The position numbers and the translations under genes are program-made. From Lachnospiraceae bacterium (GTDB lineage Bacteria; Bacillota; Clostridia; Lachnospirales; Lachnospiraceae), in NCBI GenBank assembly GCA_017513005.1, contig JAFWDM010000025.1, positions 1 through 34,122 of the forward strand: a stretch of 34,122 nt of DNA, in the 5' to 3' direction. Positions 6,190-15,033 of the stretch are shown piece after piece. The notes below the pieces were generated by a model. It worked only from the letters and a program-made list of their open reading frames with translations, did not search any database and had not been told where the DNA came from. Each line of letters opens with the position of its first letter. The stretch's first letter is position 1.

Positions 6190-8595
6190 ATGTCAACGCA
6201 CTCAAAACTGGATAAAATCTGCGTTGCCATCGTCGTATGCAGTCTCCTATTGACAGCACTGTTCATGAACGGCGAAGCTCTGGGAATTACAAAGATCGTG
6301 GATGAGGACGCGGAACAGAATTCCGATTCGGTTTATTTCACGGAGAATGATCAGAACGCGGACTGGGACACCTCCGATGCGACCACGATCACCCTGACCG
6401 GAGACGGGGCAGAGATCTCCGGAACCGGCGCATATACCAATGATGGCAATGTAGTGATCACAAATGCAGGATACTATGTGGTCTCCGGATCCCTCACGGA
6501 CGGATACCTATCCGTGGACGCCTATGATTCCTCCAAGGTCTTTATCCTGCTCAGAGACGCGGATATTCATTGCAGCGACAATGCCTGCATCCGGGTGGAC
6601 CAGGCGGACAAGGTATTTCTGACACTGGCCGAAGGCAGTCAGAACACTCTGACCAGCGGTGCATCTTATTCAGAAGAAGCCCTGGCCGACGGGACAGACG
6701 GCGCCATTTTCGCGCACGATGATCTGACCATCAACGGCAGCGGAAGCCTTGCGGTGACCGCGGAGTACAGGCACGGCATTGCCGCCAATGACGACCTGGT
6801 CATCACCGGCGGCACGATCACCGTGACGGCCGCGGCGGACGCCATTCATGCAAACGACAGTCTCCGGATCAAAGAGGCCTCCATCACCGTGGAATCAGGC
6901 GACGACGGTCTCGTCACCTCCAACGAGGCGGAAAACGGGTATCTGTACATAGAATCCGGTACTCTCCAGATCACGGCCGCTGATGACGGCATCCACACGA
7001 CCGGCGACATCACTATCGCGGGCGGTGACCTCACCCTCTCCGCAGGCGATGACGGCATTCATTCCGATGCGTCCGTGTATATTAAAGACGGAACAGTCCT
7101 GGTCAAAGAGTGCTATGAAGGGATCGAGGCCCTGATCATCGACGTCTCCGGCGGAGAGATCACGCTCTACCCGAAGGACGACGGCTTCAATGCCAACGGC
7201 AACAGCGACAGCCAGATCGGCGCCGGCGGCATGGGAGGCGGCATGCGCGGCGGGCATGGCGGCATGGGCGGCAGCATGAACAGCCCTTCTGCTGACTCAA
7301 CCGGCGAAACAGCGGCACCTTCCGAAATGGATCCCGCTGATATGGCTTCTATGGGATCGACCGGGGAAGTGCCCACGCCTCCCGATATGGCTTCCGCAGA
7401 CTCGACTGGCGGCATGCAAATGCCTCCCGACATGGCTTCCGCAGACTCGACCGGCGGCATGCAAATGCCTCCCGACATGGCTTCCGCAGACTCGACCGGC
7501 GGCATGCAAATGCCTCCCGATATGGCTTCCGCAGACTCGACTGGCGGCATGCAGATGCCTCCCGATATGGCTTCCGCAGACTCGACCGGCGGCATGCCTG
7601 CTTCCACAGATATGAAATCCATGGGGGAAGGCGGTGAAAGCACACAGGCATCCCCGGATTCTGCAGAAGAGGAAACCTATATCAATATCAGCGGCGGAAC
7701 GATCACGATCATCAACGAAACCGGCACCGATGCGGATGGCCTTGATTCCAACGGCGACATCCTGATCAGCGGTGGAACCATCTATGTAAGTCTCGTGGGA
7801 TCCGGCAGCAACAGCGCTGTCGACTATGCAAGCGAGAACGGCGGCGTCGCCGAGATCTCAGGCGGCACGATCATCGCCTGCGGCGCTTCGTCCATGGCGG
7901 AGGCCTTTGATTCGACCTCCACCCAGGCCTCTATCCTCTACAATACCAGTACGGTGGCAGAAGCCGGCACTACGCTTGCGGTCAAGGATACAGACGGCAA
8001 TACACTCCTGTCCTGGGAAGTTCCCTGCAGTTTTTCCTCCGCGCTGGTGAGCTGTCCGCAGATGGAGACCGGCGGCACCTACAGGATCGTGATCGGCGAT
8101 AATGAAGAAGAGATCACTCTGGAGGAAGTATCCGCCTCCTACGGCGATGCCCAGAGCAGCATGTTCGGAGGAAAAATGAACTGGGGCGGCATGAGTCCCA
8201 GAGGCGGCGGAGGCGGTGGATTCGGAAGAAACCGGGGCATCATGAACTCCGGGTCCGGAAGCACCGGCTCTGATGAAAGTTCTTCCACAAGCGGGACAGA
8301 TACGGAGACTGCGGCGGACGCCGGTACTTCGATGAAAGATATGGCCGGAATGTCTGGAGAGATGCCCTCCGAGATGCCCTCGGACATGGCCCGGGAGGGA
8401 ATGACCGGCGGTCCCATGCAGGACCAGTCCCGGCAGGATCAGTCCCGGCAGGATCAGTCCCAGGAGGAAGAGAACCAATCTGCTGAGACATACACAACAG
8501 CAAAGGCAGTCGATACAGAGACCTGGACCACCCTTGGCGCATGTGCGGTGTTGCTGCTCGCAGCAATTGCAGTCGCGAGGTTTTACAAAAAGTAA
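6190..8595 (+). CDS. Cthe_2159-like beta-helix surface protein with Met-rich repeat insert
   Basis: The 801-residue protein has an N-terminal membrane/signal segment (about 10-27), a right-handed beta-helix region (about 60-335) and a second part of the same region (about 497-565). Between them lies a low-complexity insert (about 340-495). After a Gly/Met/Ser-rich tail comes a C-terminal membrane helix (about 780-797) ending FYKK. Beta-helix rungs are marked by GG(T/D)(I/L)T and repeated acidic turns DDGIHTTGD, DDGIHSD and DDGFNANGN. These resemble Clostridium thermocellum Cthe_2159, a calcium- and polysaccharide-binding protein (carbohydrate-binding domain family, formerly DUF4353). The insert holds five 15-residue repeats (PPDMASADSTGGMQM). 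AGGAGG precedes the ATG. It is last in the VTC-DUF4956 unit and is probably displayed outside the membrane; the ligand could be pectin-like glycan, Ca2+ or the polymer made by its neighbours. Confidence 0.87.
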   Translation: MSTHSKLDKICVAIVVCSLLLTALFMNGEALGITKIVDEDAEQNSDSVYFTENDQNADWDTSDATTITLTGDGAEISGTGAYTNDGNVVITNAGYYVVSGSLTDGYLSVDAYDSSKVFILLRDADIHCSDNACIRVDQADKVFLTLAEGSQNTLTSGASYSEEALADGTDGAIFAHDDLTINGSGSLAVTAEYRHGIAANDDLVITGGTITVTAAADAIHANDSLRIKEASITVESGDDGLVTSNEAENGYLYIESGTLQITAADDGIHTTGDITIAGGDLTLSAGDDGIHSDASVYIKDGTVLVKECYEGIEALIIDVSGGEITLYPKDDGFNANGNSDSQIGAGGMGGGMRGGHGGMGGSMNSPSADSTGETAAPSEMDPADMASMGSTGEVPTPPDMASADSTGGMQMPPDMASADSTGGMQMPPDMASADSTGGMQMPPDMASADSTGGMQMPPDMASADSTGGMPASTDMKSMGEGGESTQASPDSAEEETYINISGGTITIINETGTDADGLDSNGDILISGGTIYVSLVGSGSNSAVDYASENGGVAEISGGTIIACGASSMAEAFDSTSTQASILYNTSTVAEAGTTLAVKDTDGNTLLSWEVPCSFSSALVSCPQMETGGTYRIVIGDNEEEITLEEVSASYGDAQSSMFGGKMNWGGMSPRGGGGGGFGRNRGIMNSGSGSTGSDESSSTSGTDTETAADAGTSMKDMAGMSGEMPSEMPSDMAREGMTGGPMQDQSRQDQSRQDQSQEEENQSAETYTTAKAVDTETWTTLGACAVLLLAAIAVARFYKK
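7378..7602 (+). repeat. 45-bp in-frame tandem repeat, five copies
   Basis: Five copies of a 45-bp unit encode PPDMASADSTGGMQM; copies differ by a few silent changes (GATATG/GACATG, ACT/ACC). A decayed copy precedes them (SEMDPADMASMGSTGEVPT). The near-identity of the units indicates recent expansion. Confidence 0.95.
8416..8460 (+). repeat. 15-bp in-frame repeat, three copies
   Basis: ATGCAGGACCAGTCC is followed by two exact copies of CGGCAGGATCAGTCC, giving MQDQS-RQDQS-RQDQS in the juxtamembrane linker of the surface protein. Confidence 0.9.
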
Positions 8596-8721
8596 CTGCT
8601 CACAGGAACCCGGCCGCATGCCTGTCCTTCAGTAAGTCTTTCCACATATACCGGGCAGCATTTTTCTTCGTTGAAGTCTGATCCGGCCGAATACCTGCCC
8701 GCAAAAACAGTTTTTCCGTAT

Positions 8722-8766
8722 GAGTCTTTGAGAGTCCTGTATGGCAGCTCTCAAAGACTCTTTTTT
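8722..8766 (+). terminator. Strong rho-independent terminator ending the surface-module operon
   Basis: GAGTCTTTGAGAG (8722-8734) pairs perfectly with CTCTCAAAGACTC (8748-8760) and is followed by TTTTTT (8761-8766). It separates the VTC-DUF4956-beta-helix unit from the sensor kinase gene. Confidence 0.95.
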
Positions 8767-8790
8767 ATTAACTGAAACAAAGGCAAAATA

Positions 8791-8799
8791 TGGTATAGT
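8791..8799 (+). promoter_or_regulatory. Extended -10 promoter for the hybrid kinase
   Basis: TGGTATAGT (8791-8799) fits an extended -10 element (TGnTATAAT) 48 bases before the kinase start and directly after the preceding terminator. A -35 box is not convincing, which is common with extended -10 promoters. Confidence 0.5.
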
Positions 8800-8846
8800 T
8801 AGTTTATGTAGTTCACTATCCGTCCATGCTACAGGAGGACAAGAAG

Positions 8847-11800
8847 ATGAAAAAAGAGATGGCCGGACAGCTTCACCATATTCTGACCAGTATCATTGTC
8901 TTTTTCTGCTTATTATTGTTGGCAATATCCCTGCTGCCGGTGACAGCCTTCGCCGGGGAAAGTCCGGAGACCGTGCGGGTGGGATACTATGAGAACGAGG
9001 TCTTCCAGGAAGGGGCTGAGGAGGGCGCTGTCAAGACCGGCTACGCCTATGAGTACTACCGCAAGCTCTCCGAATATACAGGCTGGAAATACGAATATGT
9101 CTACGGCGAATTCGGAGACCTCTACCAGATGCTTCTGGACGGAGAGATTGATCTGCTGGCCGGACTTGCCTGGAGGGAGGAGCGCGCCCCTCTGATCGGC
9201 TACCCGGACGCGATCATGGGCAGCGAATCCTATTATCTCGTCAAGCATGATTCAAAGACGAACATCACCGGCGACCCCTCCACACTGAACGGCTCCAGGA
9301 TCGGCGTCCTCGACAGCGCTATTGTCAGTGTTCTGAACCAGTATCTGGAATCCCACCATGTGTCCGCGGAGGTCATCCCCTATTCGGACCACACCCATAT
9401 GCTCAATGCTTTCGATTCCGGAAAGGTGGATGTCTTCGCCGCTGAAAGCTATGGTGTGTACGGGAGAGACCACGCAGAGGTCCTGACTTCCTTCGGTGAG
9501 TCTGAATACTATCTCTGCGTCAACGTCAGGCGTCCGGATCTTCTGGAGGAACTCAACTCCGCGCAGACCCTGCTGGCTGCCGAGGAGCCCAACTATCTGA
9601 ATTCCCTGAGTGCCAAATATTATTCCTTCGCCGTCACGTCCCGGGCTTTTTCACAGGCGGAACGGGCATGGATGGACAGCCATGACAGCCTCCGCGTCGG
9701 TTATCTGGAAAACTACCTTCCCTACAGCGATACGGACGCGGACGGGAATGTAACCGGAGTGATCCGGGATATCATCCCGGAGATCCTGCGCACGCTCGGG
9801 AAACCCGACATAAGCGTCACCTTCAAGGGTTATCAGAGCTATGACGACCTGGTCGCCGAAATGAGCGCAGGCGTGATCGATGTAGCCTTCCCCGTGGGAG
9901 GCGGCCTGTACTATTCCGAGGAAAACGGGATCTATCAGTCCACCCCCGTCGTATCCTCCCCGACCGCGATCATCTACCGGGGAGAATATAAGGAGTCGAC
10001 CACGGCCCGTTTTGCTGTCAACGAAAATAACCGCATGCAGTATTACTATGTGCGGACAAACTATCCGGATGCGGAGATCGAGTTCTTTCCCTCGATCGAC
10101 GAATGTCTTGCCGCAGTGGTCTCCGGCAGGGTCGGCTGCACAACGCTCAACGGCCTCCGCGCAAATGAAATTTTAAAAAACAGACAGTTTGAGAGCCTTT
10201 CCATCCATCAATCAGGCTACAATGATGACCGTTGCTTTGGCGTGGAGATCGGCAATGAAGGCCTGCTGAAGCTCCTCAATCGCGGAATCAATGTGCTGGG
10301 CAATGATTATGCCCAGAATATCTCCTATCGCTACACACAGGGCCTGTCCTCCTATGACTTCATGGATTTTCTCTGGGATCATATGGCCTCGTTTATCAGC
10401 ACCATCCTGGCTGTCGCAGCCGTGATCATCCTGCTCCTCGTCCGGGATTCAAGACGGTCAAAGCGGGAGATCCGGAATGCGGAAACCGCCCGAAGGAAAC
10501 TGGAGAAGGCAAACGCTGACCTTGAGGAAAGCCAGCGGACCAAACAGCAGGAGCTGGAGGGGCGGATCGCCCTGCAGGAGGAGTTGCTGGAACAGCAAAA
10601 GCGCCGCGAACAGCAGGACAAGATGATCACGGCGCTGGCTTCCGACTATCGCTGTGTCTATCATGTTGATCTGGACACCAATGATGCCGTCTGCTACAGG
10701 GCGGATCCGACGGACCGGGATCAGACACCGGAGGGGATCCATTTTCCTTTTCATGAGCGCTTCGTCTGGTATGCGGAGCATTCCGTCGCGGAAAGCTACA
10801 GAGCCGGCTTCCTTGACTTTATCGATCCGGATCATATCCGCGAGGCTCTGGCGGATAATCTGATCATTGCCTACCGCTACCTGGCCCGGCGCAACGGCAG
10901 GGAATACTATGAGATGATCCGGATGGCCGGCGTCCGTCACGCTGAGAACCGCGAAGATCATATCGTACATGCGGTGGGTCTGGGCCTTACGATCATTGAT
11001 CAGGAAATGCGGGATGCAATGGCCAGAAACCAGGCTCTGGCAGAAGCACTTGCGGCAGCTGAAGAAGCCAATAAAGCGAAGACCGCCTTTCTGTCCAGTA
11101 TGAGCCACGAGATCCGCACACCCATGAACGCGATCATCGGGCTGGACAGCCTGGCCCTGCGCAATGAAGCCCTACCGGCAGAGACCCGGGAATACCTGGA
11201 AAAGATCGGCGGAAGCGCCCGACACCTTCTGGGCCTGATCAACGATATCCTGGATATGAGCCGGATCGAATCCGGCCGCCTCATGATCCGCAAAGAAGAA
11301 TTTTCCTTCAGCGGCATACTGGAACAGCTCAACACCATGGTCATGTCCCAGTGCGGTGAAAAGGGTCTCCACTATGAGTGCAGGGTGATCGGAGGTGTCA
11401 GCGACTACTATATCGGCGACGACATGAAGCTCAAGCAGGTGCTCATCAACATCCTTTCCAATGCGATCAAGTTTACAGACGCCCCCGGCAGCGTCACATT
11501 GACCGTGGAGCGCACAGCCGTCTTCGGTGATCACTCCACCCTCAAATTCCGTATCAAGGATACAGGGATCGGCATGGACAAGGCATTTCTGCCGAAGATC
11601 TTTGACGCCTTTTCACAGGAGGACAGCAGCAGGAACAGCAGGTACGGCAGCACGGGTCTGGGCCTGGCGATCACCAAAAACATTGTGGAGCTGATGAACG
11701 GCACCATCAGTGTCGAATCGGAAAAAGGGGTCGGAACAGAATTCACCGTCGTCATCACACTGACCAACAGCCGCCGCCAGGGCCTGGAGGTAAAATATAT

Positions 11801-12620
11801 GGATCCCGGAAAAATGCGGATCCTGGTCGTGGACGATGACGAAATTGCGGCGGAACACGCCCGGATCGTATTGGATGAAGCCGGCATTAAAGCGGATACC
11901 TGCCACAGCGGCCAGACCGCCCTGCAGATGCTGGAGCTCCAGCATGCCAAGCACAAGCCCTATAATCTTGTCCTGCTCGACTGGAAAATGCCGGAAATGG
12001 ACGGTCTGGAGGTGGCCAGAGAGATACGACAGCGCTACGACAAAGAAACCACTGTGATCATCCTGACTGCCTTCAACTGGGATGAGATCATGGATGAAGC
12101 CCTGCATATCGGCGTCGACAGCTTTCTGGCCAAACCCCTGTTTGCCTCCAGCGTGATCGACGAGTTTGAGAGGATCGCGCAGAGAAATAACATGAGCCTC
12201 TACAAGGAGAAAAAGCGGGCAGACCTCAAGGGCAGACATATCCTCATGGCCGAAGACGTCCTGATCAACGCGGAGATCATGAAGCAGCTCATCCTCGTGC
12301 GTGGGGCCGAGATCGACCACGCGGAAAACGGAAGGATTGCTGTGGAAATGTTCGGACAAAGCCCGGTCGGCCACTATGACGCGATCCTGATGGATGTGCG
12401 CATGCCGGAAATGGACGGACTCGAGGCAACGGCCGCGATCCGGGCCCTGGACAGGCCCGATGCCAGAACTGTTCCCATCATTGCCATGACCGCCAACGCC
12501 TTTGACGAAGATGTCCAGCGCTCCCTGCAGGTCGGCATGAACGCCCACCTCTCCAAGCCTGTAGAACCCGACCACCTCTATCAGACTCTGGAAGAACTGA
12601 TCTGGGAGGCCGGACACTGA
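8847..12620 (+). CDS. Hybrid sensor histidine kinase with two SBP-type sensor domains and two receiver domains
   Basis: The 1257-residue protein has an N-terminal signal/TM segment (about 12-36) and two tandem bacterial extracellular solute-binding family 3-like domains (about 40-255 and 280-495). A TM helix (about 517-533), a coiled coil (about 540-595) and a PAS-like region (about 600-715) follow. Next are HisKA with phospho-acceptor His754 in SMSHEIRTP, and HATPase with the N box (LKQVLINILSNAIKF), G1 (KDTGIGMD) and G2 (GSTGLGLAI). Two receiver domains carry acceptor Asp1045 (LLDWKMPEMDG) and Asp1183 (LMDVRMPEMDG). It therefore senses small molecules outside and signals by phosphorelay; no DNA-binding output or Hpt domain is encoded here, so a separate partner is needed. 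The start at 8847 is set by AGGAGG eight bases upstream, replacing the in-frame ATG at 8826. The last codons seed a 28-bp repeat array beyond the stop. Confidence 0.95.
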   Translation: MKKEMAGQLHHILTSIIVFFCLLLLAISLLPVTAFAGESPETVRVGYYENEVFQEGAEEGAVKTGYAYEYYRKLSEYTGWKYEYVYGEFGDLYQMLLDGEIDLLAGLAWREERAPLIGYPDAIMGSESYYLVKHDSKTNITGDPSTLNGSRIGVLDSAIVSVLNQYLESHHVSAEVIPYSDHTHMLNAFDSGKVDVFAAESYGVYGRDHAEVLTSFGESEYYLCVNVRRPDLLEELNSAQTLLAAEEPNYLNSLSAKYYSFAVTSRAFSQAERAWMDSHDSLRVGYLENYLPYSDTDADGNVTGVIRDIIPEILRTLGKPDISVTFKGYQSYDDLVAEMSAGVIDVAFPVGGGLYYSEENGIYQSTPVVSSPTAIIYRGEYKESTTARFAVNENNRMQYYYVRTNYPDAEIEFFPSIDECLAAVVSGRVGCTTLNGLRANEILKNRQFESLSIHQSGYNDDRCFGVEIGNEGLLKLLNRGINVLGNDYAQNISYRYTQGLSSYDFMDFLWDHMASFISTILAVAAVIILLLVRDSRRSKREIRNAETARRKLEKANADLEESQRTKQQELEGRIALQEELLEQQKRREQQDKMITALASDYRCVYHVDLDTNDAVCYRADPTDRDQTPEGIHFPFHERFVWYAEHSVAESYRAGFLDFIDPDHIREALADNLIIAYRYLARRNGREYYEMIRMAGVRHAENREDHIVHAVGLGLTIIDQEMRDAMARNQALAEALAAAEEANKAKTAFLSSMSHEIRTPMNAIIGLDSLALRNEALPAETREYLEKIGGSARHLLGLINDILDMSRIESGRLMIRKEEFSFSGILEQLNTMVMSQCGEKGLHYECRVIGGVSDYYIGDDMKLKQVLINILSNAIKFTDAPGSVTLTVERTAVFGDHSTLKFRIKDTGIGMDKAFLPKIFDAFSQEDSSRNSRYGSTGLGLAITKNIVELMNGTISVESEKGVGTEFTVVITLTNSRRQGLEVKYMDPGKMRILVVDDDEIAAEHARIVLDEAGIKADTCHSGQTALQMLELQHAKHKPYNLVLLDWKMPEMDGLEVAREIRQRYDKETTVIILTAFNWDEIMDEALHIGVDSFLAKPLFASSVIDEFERIAQRNNMSLYKEKKRADLKGRHILMAEDVLINAEIMKQLILVRGAEIDHAENGRIAVEMFGQSPVGHYDAILMDVRMPEMDGLEATAAIRALDRPDARTVPIIAMTANAFDEDVQRSLQVGMNAHLSKPVEPDHLYQTLEELIWEAGH

Positions 12621-12734
12621 AAGAACTGATCCGGGGGGCTGACACTGTAAGAACTGATCCGGGAGGCTGGCACTGAAAGAGCTGATCCGGAAGGCTGGCA
12701 CTGAAAGAGCTGATCCGGAAGGCTGACATTGAAA
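12594..12734. repeat. 28/29-bp tandem array running across the kinase stop codon, five copies
   Basis: Units start at 12594 (29 bp), 12623, 12651, 12679 and 12707 (28 bp each), with consensus GARCTGATCCGGRAGGCTGG plus CACTGAAA. The first unit is the coding end of the kinase (residues ELIWEAGH and stop); the other four are non-coding. The last two units are most alike. Confidence 0.95.
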
Positions 12735-12737
12735 AGA

Positions 12738-12784
12738 AAGCCGGCTCTGTAGACTGTCTTGTCCACAGAGCCGGTTCTGTTTTG
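12738..12784. terminator. Bidirectional terminator between convergent genes
   Basis: CCGGCTCTGT (12741-12750) pairs with ACAGAGCCGG (12765-12774), followed by TTCTGTTTTG on plus and by CTTTCTTTTC on minus. It lies between the kinase gene and the convergent lipoprotein gene. Confidence 0.8.
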
Positions 12785-12824
12785 TGTCCAGGTTATTTCA
12801 TTCAGGACCTATCGTCTGTTTCTG

Positions 12825-13568
12825 TCACTGAATTTCAGATACCAGAAGTTCCACATCGGCTGCTTCCAGGCCGAATGTGTCTGCGATATCTCCCTGCCCA
12901 CGCACCATGATGCTGTAGCTGAAGTTGTCGGAGAGCCAGATTGCTTTCATGGCCTTTCCTTCTTCGTTTCCGAAGCAATGGACATCCCAGCCGTCCGCCG
13001 ACTGATCCCATGCAAAGGCATACTCGTTATAGTCGCCGGACACATCTTCGCTTTCCTGCCTGAGTCCCTTGCGGACCGTCAGATCAGCCGCTCCGATGGC
13101 TCCGTCGGCCTCCGCCAGGTTCTCCATATACCGGAAGCCGTACCAGTTCAGAGGTCCGATTCCTGTCATTGTTCCGTCGTAGGGAATCATAAAGTAGCCG
13201 ACACCGGCATCCTCTCCGGCCTCCCAGGCCGTTTCGGATTCCTTCCAGGGATTCGCCAGCTGTGTCCCTTCTTCCGCCTCCGCTGCTTCCGTGGATGCCT
13301 CTTGTGCCTCTTCCTGCTCCGACTCTGCAGCAGCCTCCTGTGCCTCTCCGGACTCCTCCTGCGGCTCCGCAGATGCCTCCTGCGCTTCTACAGCGGTCTG
13401 CGTGTCATCTTCCGGATCGTCCGCCGGATCTGTGATGGATTCCGCGGAAGTATTTGCATCCTCCGAAGCCTCTGTCTGCTCCGGGCCGGATGTCTTTTTT
13501 CCACATCCGACAACCATGCAGGCAGCCAGGATCAGCGCAGCCAATGACAGCAGTTGTTTTCTTTTCAT
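12825..13568 (-). CDS. Putative lipoprotein of unknown function
   Basis: The 247-residue product begins MKRKQLLSLAALILAACMVVGCGKK, a lipoprotein signal with lipobox VVGC, so it should be lipid-anchored on the outer face of the membrane. Residues about 25-110 are an acidic Glu/Ala/Ser/Gln linker with repeated EAQEA-like words. The folded part (about 112-247) starts at QLANPWKESETAWEAGEDAG and contains mixed strands (YFMIPYDGTMTGIGPLNWYGFRY, YAFAWDQSADGWDVHCFGNEE). It resembles other clostridial ANPW-type lipoproteins, but I cannot name a function. AGGAGGGGG lies directly before the ATG at 13568; an in-frame ATG at 13589 is upstream of that site. It stands alone, ends convergently with the kinase, and about 213 bases separate it from cobD. 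Confidence 0.83.
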   Translation of the reverse strand: MKRKQLLSLAALILAACMVVGCGKKTSGPEQTEASEDANTSAESITDPADDPEDDTQTAVEAQEASAEPQEESGEAQEAAAESEQEEAQEASTEAAEAEEGTQLANPWKESETAWEAGEDAGVGYFMIPYDGTMTGIGPLNWYGFRYMENLAEADGAIGAADLTVRKGLRQESEDVSGDYNEYAFAWDQSADGWDVHCFGNEEGKAMKAIWLSDNFSYSIMVRGQGDIADTFGLEAADVELLVSEIQ

Positions 13569-13781
13569 AACCCCCTCCTCTCTGGACAAGTTCAGTCACC
13601 GGGACCGTCTTACAAAAACTATTATAACCCACACCGATACGGGGAACAGCGCCACCCCGGCCAACGGTTTCTTTCGGATATAAACGAGTTGCGCTCTTAT
13701 TTTTTCGCTGAAAGCCGCGCAAAAACACCTCAAATATCAGGCAGGCGTAAACTGTAACCAAACGATACTGTTCTCCCTGTC

Positions 13782-15011
13782 TCACATCTGCCCGCTGCTG
13801 ACTAATTCCTGCAGAGCATGCAGGAGGACATCATTCTGGTCCGGCCGCAGGACGGCGATCCGGTAATCCCCCTGCCGGAGACCCGGATAATTGTCACAGT
13901 TTCTGATCAGGATACCTCTGGCCAGGAGGGACTTCATCAGATCTGTCTGTGCAGAGAAAAAAATAAAATTCGCCTCGCCCGGAAAGACGTGGAATCCGAA
14001 GGTCTCCAGGGCGTCCGACATCCTCTTTCGCTCGCCCCGGATCATAGTCCGCGCCTGCTCCATATAGTCCGCGCCCGACGACAGCGCGGCGCAGCCCACA
14101 GCCTGGGCAGGAACCGACACACTCCATTCCGGCTGCTGGGCCTGGATCTTTTTCAGGATCTCCGGATCGGCTGCCATCAAATAGCCCAGGCGGATCCCCG
14201 GCATGGCATAGCGCTTGGTAAAGGCATCCAATACCAGAAGGCGGCGGGAAACGCTGCCCGGAACAAGCAGCCGCCGCATCGTGCGGCTTTCTTCGTCTTC
14301 GATAAAGCCCAGGAAACATTCATCCACCATCAGCCAGGTCCCCTGCCGTTCACAGGTCTCCACGATCTCCCTCAGAAGAGCCGGATCAATCAGGTTTCCG
14401 ACCGGGTTCGCCGGTGTACAGAGGATTGCCAGATCCGTTCCGCCCTCCGGGTCCGCCGACACACGAAGGATCTCCGGGCCTGCCCCGCACGCAGGTTCCG
14501 CAGCTGTACGACGGATCTCCGGGCCGGTCCCGCACGAAGGTTCCGCAGCTGTACGGCGGATCTCCGGGCCTGCCCCGTCCCTCGGATTCCCTGGCTTCTC
14601 CGGCTTCTTCAAATCCTTCAGATCCTCCAGATAGCGGCTTGTCAGGGCAAAATTCTCCTCCCGCCGGAGAGTATGGAAGCGCACCTCGACACCTGCCCCC
14701 TCCGCCGCATGCAGGTATCCCGAAAAAGAGGGTGCCGTGAGCAGAACGCGTTGGGGATGCAGCGCACGGACAGCGGCCTCGATCAGCTCTGAGGCGCCGT
14801 TTCCGCACAGGATCTGCTCCGCGGGAACTCCGGTAAACTCCGCCAGTTCACTGCGCAGCAGACTGCAGTCCCTGTCCGGATACCGGGACAGGACATCCGC
14901 GCTGTCCCGCAGCGCCTGGTCCACTGCCTGCGGAATCCCCAGCGGATTGATATTGACTGAAAAATCATACAGGACAGGCTGTCCGTGATAGATCTCTCCT
15001 CCGTGCAGCAT
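13782..15011 (-). CDS. cobD: Threonine-phosphate decarboxylase-like aminotransferase (cobalamin synthesis) with repeat insert
   Basis: This PLP enzyme of aminotransferase class I/II is expected to decarboxylate L-threonine-O-3-phosphate to (R)-1-amino-2-propanol phosphate, used for the nucleotide loop of cobalamin. CobD signatures are DFSVNINPLG (16-25), SRYPDRDC (42-49), CGNGASELI (69-77) and the PLP-lysine segment DAFTKRYAMPGIRLGYL (Lys266). The 409-residue length exceeds the usual 340-370 because residues about 130-192 are an insertion. Three 15-residue repeats (GPEIRRTAAEPSCGT type) lie directly before, and resemble, the native motif DLAILCTPANPVGN (193-206). I start at 15011 (MLHGGEIYHG), 22 bases after the cobK-cbiET stop, with a GAGAGAAGAGAG purine run upstream; it is last in the cobalamin operon. 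A histidinol-phosphate aminotransferase role is a less likely alternative. Confidence 0.88.
   Translation of the reverse strand: MLHGGEIYHGQPVLYDFSVNINPLGIPQAVDQALRDSADVLSRYPDRDCSLLRSELAEFTGVPAEQILCGNGASELIEAAVRALHPQRVLLTAPSFSGYLHAAEGAGVEVRFHTLRREENFALTSRYLEDLKDLKKPEKPGNPRDGAGPEIRRTAAEPSCGTGPEIRRTAAEPACGAGPEILRVSADPEGGTDLAILCTPANPVGNLIDPALLREIVETCERQGTWLMVDECFLGFIEDEESRTMRRLLVPGSVSRRLLVLDAFTKRYAMPGIRLGYLMAADPEILKKIQAQQPEWSVSVPAQAVGCAALSSGADYMEQARTMIRGERKRMSDALETFGFHVFPGEANFIFFSAQTDLMKSLLARGILIRNCDNYPGLRQGDYRIAVLRPDQNDVLLHALQELVSSGQM
14394..14570. repeat. 45-bp in-frame repeats derived from the native cobD motif, four related units
   Basis: Three 45-bp units encode residues 148-192, and a fourth, divergent unit (193-206) is the conserved ANPVG region itself. 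Shared plus-strand words include GCAGCTGTACGRCGGATCTC. The two outer inserted units differ by few bases, and the third is intermediate between them and the native unit, mostly by transitions. Confidence 0.85.
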
Positions 15012-15033
15012 AGTCTCTCTTCTCTCTCCGGAC

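Noticed and set aside
7378..7602. CRISPR-like regular repeats
   Set aside because: Units are contiguous with no spacers, and they are in frame within a gene; the same holds for the other arrays.
13818..14792. Plus-strand open frame opposite cobD
   Set aside because: Antisense shadow of an aminotransferase with intact motifs; Arg/Cys-rich repeats only.
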